Assembly (NCBI GenBank): GCA_025353985.1
Contig: JANXNT010001224.1
Span: forward strand, 1-8,388
Direction of reading: 5' to 3'
From: Limnoglobus sp.
GTDB taxonomy: Bacteria > Planctomycetota > Planctomycetia > Gemmatales > Gemmataceae
DNA length: 8,388 bases
Shown here: piece after piece, positions 1 through 5,436 of the stretch
Layout: every line of letters starts with the position of its first letter
How positions within the stretch are numbered: the stretch's first letter is position 1
The notes under the pieces: generated by a model
The model's database searches: none
The model's input: only the letters and a program-made list of their open reading frames with translations
What the model was told of the DNA's origin: nothing
Position numbers and translations under genes: made by a program

Positions 1-2929
1 ATTGCACCGCCAGAATGCCGTAGACAATCGTGATGCCGAGCGCGAGTGCGAAGATCAGCCCGCGGTTCGTTTCTCGCATCGCCTGTGCGTTTCCGAGTTC
101 GACGACCTCGGCATCGTCGCCGAGAATTCGCTTCGCGATCACCTGGCACGCGGCAACCGCATCGCCCTGCGACACACCGACAGCGGGCGTTGCCGTGATC
201 TCGATGGAACGCTGGTGTTTGAACCGGTTGAGCACGGGCAGCGTCGCTTGCGGTTGCACGCTGACAACATCGACGAGCGGCACGAGGCGATTCTCACCGA
301 CGCGAATCGGCACGATATTCAGGTCCGCAGGAGTCGCACGCTGCCCAGCCGCCAAGCGAACGCGAACGTCGTAACGGCGGCCATTGTCGGTGAACTTAGC
401 GATCTTCTGCCCGCCGATCATCAGGCTCAGTGCCTCCGCGACGCGGCCGACGGGGATGTTCAGGCTCGCGAGTTTATCGCGATCCGGGATCACGCGCTGC
501 TCGGTTTTGCCGGGCCGATAGTTCGCATCGACGTCGGCGACCATGCCGCTTTCGCGCATCTCTTCCATGATGCGATTCGCGAGGCTCGGCAACTCTTTCC
601 ACTCGCCGCGCAGCGAAAAATCGATCGGGTCGCCGCGCTGGGCGGTGAAGCCTTCTTGCGACAGATCGCGCATGACGACGCGGATATCGCTAATCTGCTG
701 CAACTGCAAACGGATCGCTTGCATAATTTCCAGCTGCGATTGCGCGCGTTCCGTTTTCGGCACCAGTCGCACGAAAAGATCGGCTTCGAATATCAGTTGG
801 CCGTTCTCGCTGCCGGCCGTAGTGACGACCCCCGCGACGTCGTTTCGGTTCAGCAGAATCTCTTCGCATTCGCCGAGCAGATCCTTGACTTGATCGATGT
901 TCGAATCGACGGGGCAAACGATGTGTGCCACGAATCGGCTTTGATCTTCGCTCGGGATGAGTTCGCGACCGATGACGTCGTTCGCCAAAATCCAGACCGC
1001 AATCGAACCGATGCCGACTCCGACGAGCAAGACGAGCAGTGGCACTTTTAACGAAAACACCAGGATGCGACGATAGAGGAACGTGACGCCACGGAGCGCG
1101 AGGTCGGTCGGCAGAATCAGCACGGGCGTCAGCAGGAAACGGTCTACGAGTGCGTAAAGCTGATGGCCGCGCGTGGCAAGGAAGAAGCCGATCAGGAACG
1201 CCGCCGGGAATGCGTACGGCTTACCAAGGTACGGCGCGATTGGGTCCGACCATGTCGCGTACGGCTTGGCAAACGGCATCGCGATTAGGCCGCGCAGTCC
1301 AAACAACAGGAGCGTCAGCGTGATGCCACCGATGACGCCGAGCGACCATTTTCGCCGCCTTGGGATCGTCACACGATGGCCGTGGCGGGCATCGAGAAAC
1401 AACGAACAGAGCATTGGCGTAAGCGTTAAAGCGGACACCAACGACAGGAGTACGGCTACGCCCACGGTCACGCCGAACTGGAAGAAGAAGCGGCCCACTG
1501 TGCCCGAAAGGAACGCCACCGGCAGGAAAATCGCAACAATCGAAAGCGTGGCGGCTACGGCGGCAAACTGAATTTCCCTCGCACCGAGTAGTGCCGCACG
1601 CAAGCGGCTCAGGCCCTCTTCGCGGCGACGATAGATATTTTCGAGAACGAGAATCGCATCGTCGACGACGACACCCACCGACAGCGAGAGCGCGAGGAGC
1701 GTCATGAGGTTGATCGTAAACGGCGGGTGCCCGAACAGTTTCATGCCATAGTTCACAAAGAAAAATGTCCCGGCGAGCGAAGTCGGAATCGACAGGCAGA
1801 CGTTGATCGTCGTGCCGATCGAACCGAGGAATACGAAGCAAACGACTGCCGTCAGTGCGATACCGAGAAAAAGCGTGAACTTCATCTCGTTGACGTTCTC
1901 GCGGACGAACAGCGAGTAATCGATCGGCACGTGCATCTCGACACCGGCGGGCAGTGTGCGCCGGAGTTTGGGGAGTTCGTCCTTAACGTTTTCGCACACC
2001 GCGACGAGGTTGCCGCCGATTGCTTTGCGAACGCCCACCGCGACGGCGGGCTGCCCGTTGTAGCGTGCCACGCTGCGTTCGTCTTCGGTGCCATCCTCCA
2101 CTGCCGCCACGAGGTCGCCGAGGTACACCGGTTGGCCGTTACGACGCGTAAGGAGGATGCGTTTGAATTCGTCGATGCTATACGCTTCGCCCATCGCCCG
2201 CACGTTGAACTCGATACTGCGGCTCGTGATCGTCCCGGCGGGCAGTTCTTGATGCTGGCTGAGGATGGCGGTGCGAATTTCGGCAGCGGTCAGGTTGTAC
2301 GCCCACATGCGGTTCGTATCGAGCCAGATTCGCACGTTTCGTGCCCGTAAACCGGCAAATTGTACACCGCCAACATCGGCGATGGCGGCGACGGATTGTT
2401 TGAAATCCTTCTCCGCGAAGTCGCAAATCTTGCCGTGCGACACCGTTGTGCTGGATAGCGTGATCCAGAGAACGGGCAGGTTATTCGGGTTCAATTTCGC
2501 GATGACGGGCTGTTCGATTTCGCGTGGCAGTTTCCGCCGGGCCGCCGAAACGGCGTTTTGCACGTCTTGCATCGCGATGTTGACATCGCGCTCGAGCCGA
2601 AAGAACACGTTGACCTGGCTGATCCCCTGGTAACTTTGCGACGCGATGTAATCGACGCCTTCGACCCCCGCGACCGCATCTTCGACGACATCGGTCACGT
2701 CGCCATCCATCACTTCGGGCGACGCACCTTCGAGCGCGATCACCACGGTCACAACGGGGAAATCGACTTCGGGAAACTGGCTCACGCCCATCTCGCGGTA
2801 GCCGAGATAGCCGAACACGAACATCGACGCCGCCAGCATGACGGCGAACACGGGGTTGCGGATGCTCTGATCGGCGAGGCCGCCTTTGGGACGTTCGCGC
2901 GGGAGCGATTCGCTATCGGAATTATTCAT
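1..2929 (-). CDS. RND efflux transporter permease 2 (HAE/AcrB-MdtBC type), 3' end outside window
   Basis: Second inner-membrane RND permease. From ATG at 2929 the frame is open for 976 codons to the window edge with no stop, so the C-terminus (TM9-TM12, including the expected TM10 lysine) is outside; about 150 residues are missing by comparison with the first permease. The N-terminus is canonical: SIRNPVFAVML starts TM1 at about 27-44, followed by FPEVDFPVVTV and GASPEVM. The first porter half runs to about 347, TM2-TM6 are about 352-508, TM7 is about 629-649, the second porter half starts with GRELIPSEDQSRF (654-666), and TM8 is about 956-975. TM4 carries SVGVVVDDAILVLENI with D423-D424, the proton-relay pair. 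The TM6-TM7 linker is about 54 residues longer than in the first permease and holds two extra hydrophobic stretches (about 529-551 and 572-587). The start follows the WD40 stop by 4 bases, so translation is probably coupled. Substrate is unknown. Confidence 0.95.
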   Translation of the reverse strand, partial: MNNSDSESLPRERPKGGLADQSIRNPVFAVMLAASMFVFGYLGYREMGVSQFPEVDFPVVTVVIALEGASPEVMDGDVTDVVEDAVAGVEGVDYIASQSYQGISQVNVFFRLERDVNIAMQDVQNAVSAARRKLPREIEQPVIAKLNPNNLPVLWITLSSTTVSHGKICDFAEKDFKQSVAAIADVGGVQFAGLRARNVRIWLDTNRMWAYNLTAAEIRTAILSQHQELPAGTITSRSIEFNVRAMGEAYSIDEFKRILLTRRNGQPVYLGDLVAAVEDGTEDERSVARYNGQPAVAVGVRKAIGGNLVAVCENVKDELPKLRRTLPAGVEMHVPIDYSLFVRENVNEMKFTLFLGIALTAVVCFVFLGSIGTTINVCLSIPTSLAGTFFFVNYGMKLFGHPPFTINLMTLLALSLSVGVVVDDAILVLENIYRRREEGLSRLRAALLGAREIQFAAVAATLSIVAIFLPVAFLSGTVGRFFFQFGVTVGVAVLLSLVSALTLTPMLCSLFLDARHGHRVTIPRRRKWSLGVIGGITLTLLLFGLRGLIAMPFAKPYATWSDPIAPYLGKPYAFPAAFLIGFFLATRGHQLYALVDRFLLTPVLILPTDLALRGVTFLYRRILVFSLKVPLLVLLVGVGIGSIAVWILANDVIGRELIPSEDQSRFVAHIVCPVDSNIDQVKDLLGECEEILLNRNDVAGVVTTAGSENGQLIFEADLFVRLVPKTERAQSQLEIMQAIRLQLQQISDIRVVMRDLSQEGFTAQRGDPIDFSLRGEWKELPSLANRIMEEMRESGMVADVDANYRPGKTEQRVIPDRDKLASLNIPVGRVAEALSLMIGGQKIAKFTDNGRRYDVRVRLAAGQRATPADLNIVPIRVGENRLVPLVDVVSVQPQATLPVLNRFKHQRSIEITATPAVGVSQGDAVAACQVIAKRILGDDAEVVELGNAQAMRETNRGLIFALALGITIVYGILAVQ
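1632..1681 (-). repeat. TM4-coding segment shared with RND permease 1 (copy in permease 2)
   Basis: This 50-base stretch matches 7493-7542 in the same orientation with a single mismatch (1646 versus 7507); 1647-1681 is 35 bases identical. It codes for VGVVVDDAILVLENIY, the proton-relay helix. Synonymous codons are kept as well as residues, while most of the two genes is clearly diverged. Confidence 0.85.
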
Positions 2930-2933
2930 CGAC
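2930..2933 (-). other. 4-base spacer between WD40 gene and RND permease 2
   Basis: TGA-GTCG-ATG. The region before the ATG (GCGAAGTGAGTCG) has only a weak purine-rich GAAG 7 bases upstream and no good Shine-Dalgarno. This fits start-up by ribosomes that have just ended the WD40 gene rather than by free binding. Confidence 0.9.
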
Positions 2934-3404
2934 TCACTTCGCGGGGAGGCGGGCAGAGGTTCGGCAGGCTTCACGGGCCAACGGCCCAGTCGGTAGTTTT
3001 GCGAGTTCGCGAATGCGGGTGATGGCTTCGGGTGTGCCGATCCGTTCGAGGAGTTCGATCGCGCGAATCGCTCGCACATCGGGCTTCGCCAGAAGCGTTT
3101 CCAGCCGTTGTTGCACTTCCGGCGATTCGGTTTCTTTCAGTGTGCGTTGCATCATCGATTCCGCTCGCCAACCGGCCAATGCCAGTTCACGGCTGGCGGT
3201 ATCGCGGTCCGCGAACGCGGCCGCATCGAGGTTCGCGATCCACTTTTCGTACCGTTGAATGTCGCCTTCGGTTGCGGGTGTCGTCACATTTTTCGCGTAA
3301 GCAAAACCGGCCACGGGTTCAGCGGCGAGCATGTGAATCGCTCGCCGCGCCACGGCCGGTTTGCCGCCGAAGTCGGTCTTCGCTTTCGCGATTTCTTCGA
3401 GAGT
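2934..3404 (-). other. C-terminal helical (HEAT-like) tail of the WD40 protein
   Basis: Residues 677-832 leave the propeller pattern and become alanine/leucine/arginine-rich and helical. Recognisable blocks are RAIHMLAAEP (697-706), ADRDTASRELALAG (741-754), SPEVQQRLETLLAK (770-783) and RAIELLERIGTPEA (790-803). I recall the same order of blocks from many Gemmataceae WD40 proteins; this is a memory of the family, not a search result. Role unknown; a protein-interaction surface is plausible. Confidence 0.65.
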
Positions 3405-5432
3405 CGGCTTCGCCCGCGCCCATCTGCCGAAAGTCATGTCCCAGCCATGCACAATGCTGCCGTGCGATGTGTAGAACGTGCGGCCATCTTTCGAGAACAT
3501 CGCAAGTTTTGGTTCGCCGAGCGTGTGTTCGTTTCGATACAGTTCCTCACCCGTAGCGGTTTCCCAAACGATGATCGATGTGGGGCTAAGTTTCGCGAGT
3601 AACCGACCATCCGCTGACAGTACGGTGTCATTTTCTGTTTTCGGCGTGTCGACGATCGTGGATCGCGAAATGTCGGTGCCCGTTTGGAGATCGACCAGAC
3701 GATAATTGGTCAAGTTCGGGTCGTAGTTCGCGCCAACGCCAGCCTCGTGGCAGATCGTCTCGATATTGCCTAATTTCGATAGACGATTCGACTTTGAGAT
3801 TGCCTCCCGGCAGATCACGACATCATCGTTCGTGTGGAATAACGAGCCGAGGTCGGGCGTGAAACCGAGCGGCGTCCCGGGGAAACGATCGAGTTCGCGG
3901 CCCGTTTTCGGATCGAGAATGAGTGTGCCCGAGCGATCTTCGTATGCCAGACTATCGCCGAAAGGTGACACGACGGGCCGCACCGCGCTCGATTGTTTGG
4001 CTTTCGTCCAGATCGTACGCCCCGTATCGGTATCGAGCATTGCGGGGGTTCGATCGAGGCCGACGAACAAACCGTGCTTGGTGTATGCGGCTTCCGGTGC
4101 GAAACGCGTGGCGATCGCTTTTTCCCAAACGAGATGCCGTTGTTTCACCGCCCACACGCGAAGTGGGCCTGCCGAGCCGGACGCTTCGTTCATCGTGAAC
4201 AGGCGTTGGTTGTCGAACGAAAATCCGAGCCGAATGCGGCCCGGATCGACGCGCTGCGAATCGGGCGAACTCGCAAACTCGGCACGCAATGCTGTCACGT
4301 TTTTTCCCGTTGTCGTGTTCCAGATGTAAACATCGGGCCTGCCGAGAGCCGATGTCGCTGCAAGCGTGCCATCGGGTGACAACGCCATGTCACAGACCAA
4401 CCCGGCATGGCCGAGCAGGGCAGGGGGCTGCGTGCTGGTGGACAGATCCCACACGATTGGCCGACCGGCATCGATTGCCAAGTAGCGACTATCCGACGAG
4501 ATTTGAAAGCTCCCGGACCACGCCGAGTTATCGACCGCAAACGCGATTTTGCCCGTCGCGACCGACCAACCGCGAAGGTGCTGCTGATCGCCAGCAACGA
4601 CCATCGTGCCATCCGGTGTAAACCGGATCCGCGTTGGGTGCGAATAATACCACGTCGTCGGGGCCATGTCTCGCAGCGGTTTCCGCGTCGCCACATCCCA
4701 GATTTGAATCGGGCCAGCCGGTTTGGCGTTCTCGTCGTTTTCGCGGTAGCACGTCGTGGCCAGTTGCGTGCCATCGCGGCTGAGCGTGACTGTAGCAAAC
4801 CGATGATCCTTCAACGGCGTGACTTCCCAATTCGGCAGATCGGCGTACCGCACCGACACGCTGCCATCCGAGTGACAGTACGCGAAACGTTTGCCATCTT
4901 GCGATGCCGACAACCGCTTGATCGCTGTCACTTTCGGAATCACAATCGCGGCAGCAGTGCCATCGGTGCGTTCGAATCGGCAGCCCTTTTTATCCTCGAT
5001 TGCGAGGTACTCGCCATCGTCGGAAACCGTCATGTTCTCCGGGTTGGAAATCTTTCGCGTATGTTTCTGCAAACTCGTGACTGTTTCAATGACGTGAAGC
5101 GTTCCCCATTTATCATCGGCCGTTTCGAGAACGACAACATGCTTGCCATCTGCGCTGAGCGAGAAACGATCTGGATCGGCAAACACGAACGATTTCACTC
5201 GTTTCGTAGTCTCGCCGGTAGCAATATCCCAAATGTGGATATCATTCGTTGAAATCCGTACGACGTCGCGGCTGTTTGGCGAGAAGCCAACGGCCTTGCT
5301 TGCTGCACCCGTCTGAAAACTCGTCCAGCCAAACGAGACGTCGCCACTCTGGCGATCCGGGTTTTGCCCCGATGCTTGGATTGTTGCAAATATTGTGACG
5401 AGAATCGCGACGGTGCGGATGAGATTTGTCAT
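2934..5432 (-). CDS. Secreted WD40-type beta-propeller protein with planctomycete C-terminal helical tail
   Basis: Complete 832-residue protein, predicted to be exported. The start at 5432 is supported by a Shine-Dalgarno AGGA 7 bases upstream and by a Sec-type signal peptide directly after it: MTNLIR, then a hydrophobic core at about residues 7-20, with likely cleavage near 20-22 (IQASG|Q). There is no lipobox cysteine, so a soluble periplasmic or outer-compartment protein is expected. Residues 40-670 hold about 14-15 degenerate blades, enough for two seven-bladed propellers. Clear ones end at IWD (67-69), IWD (244-246), VWD (327-329), YIWN (369-372), VW (426-427), VW (622-623) and GWD (663-665), with turns such as SADG, SPDG and TPDG. 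Residues 677-832 are helical and HEAT-like, with motifs ADRDTASREL, SPEVQQRLETLL and IELLERIGTPEA; I associate this tail with Gemmataceae WD40 proteins. No catalytic domain or kinase is seen, so a scaffold or binding role is the default inference. It lies 4 bases from each flanking RND permease gene. Function is unknown. Confidence 0.93.
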   Translation of the reverse strand: MTNLIRTVAILVTIFATIQASGQNPDRQSGDVSFGWTSFQTGAASKAVGFSPNSRDVVRISTNDIHIWDIATGETTKRVKSFVFADPDRFSLSADGKHVVVLETADDKWGTLHVIETVTSLQKHTRKISNPENMTVSDDGEYLAIEDKKGCRFERTDGTAAAIVIPKVTAIKRLSASQDGKRFAYCHSDGSVSVRYADLPNWEVTPLKDHRFATVTLSRDGTQLATTCYRENDENAKPAGPIQIWDVATRKPLRDMAPTTWYYSHPTRIRFTPDGTMVVAGDQQHLRGWSVATGKIAFAVDNSAWSGSFQISSDSRYLAIDAGRPIVWDLSTSTQPPALLGHAGLVCDMALSPDGTLAATSALGRPDVYIWNTTTGKNVTALRAEFASSPDSQRVDPGRIRLGFSFDNQRLFTMNEASGSAGPLRVWAVKQRHLVWEKAIATRFAPEAAYTKHGLFVGLDRTPAMLDTDTGRTIWTKAKQSSAVRPVVSPFGDSLAYEDRSGTLILDPKTGRELDRFPGTPLGFTPDLGSLFHTNDDVVICREAISKSNRLSKLGNIETICHEAGVGANYDPNLTNYRLVDLQTGTDISRSTIVDTPKTENDTVLSADGRLLAKLSPTSIIVWETATGEELYRNEHTLGEPKLAMFSKDGRTFYTSHGSIVHGWDMTFGRWARAKPTLEEIAKAKTDFGGKPAVARRAIHMLAAEPVAGFAYAKNVTTPATEGDIQRYEKWIANLDAAAFADRDTASRELALAGWRAESMMQRTLKETESPEVQQRLETLLAKPDVRAIRAIELLERIGTPEAITRIRELAKLPTGPLAREACRTSARLPAK
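5367..5432 (-). other. Sec-type signal peptide of the WD40 protein
   Basis: Residues 1-22: short n-region with one arginine (MTNLIR), a hydrophobic core TVAILVTIFAT, then IQASG and a polar mature start (QNPDRQSG). No cysteine lies near the cleavage site, so it is not a lipoprotein signal. The exact cleavage position is uncertain between residues 20 and 22. Confidence 0.8.
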
Positions 5433-5436
5433 CGCG
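5433..5436 (-). other. 4-base spacer between RND permease 1 and WD40 gene
   Basis: TAA-CGCG-ATG. There is no room for a promoter or terminator, so the WD40 gene must be read from the upstream transcript or from a promoter inside the permease gene. Confidence 0.95.

Noticed and set aside
2..1051. Plus-strand ORF of 349 codons, the longest in the left third
   Set aside because: It lies antisense to the RND permease 2 gene. Its translation is rich in Arg, Asp and His with no recognisable domain, as expected from the complement of a GC-biased coding frame.
1632..1681. Mobile-element or recombination-site repeat
   Set aside because: The two copies are in frame within paralogous genes and encode the conserved TM4 helix, with no terminal repeats or target duplications.
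1221..1841. Minus-strand ORF of 206 codons
   Set aside because: Out of frame with the permease 2 frame, which is open here and encodes TM3-TM6 with the Asp-Asp motif; the shadow translation is Arg/Pro/Cys-rich.
4407..5252. Plus-strand ORF of 281 codons opposite the WD40 gene
   Set aside because: Arg-rich, no domain, no membrane segment or convincing start context; explained as a shadow of the propeller gene.
5433..5436. Promoter or terminator between permease 1 and the WD40 gene
   Set aside because: Only 4 bases are untranslated and no inverted repeat with a T-run is seen around the junction.
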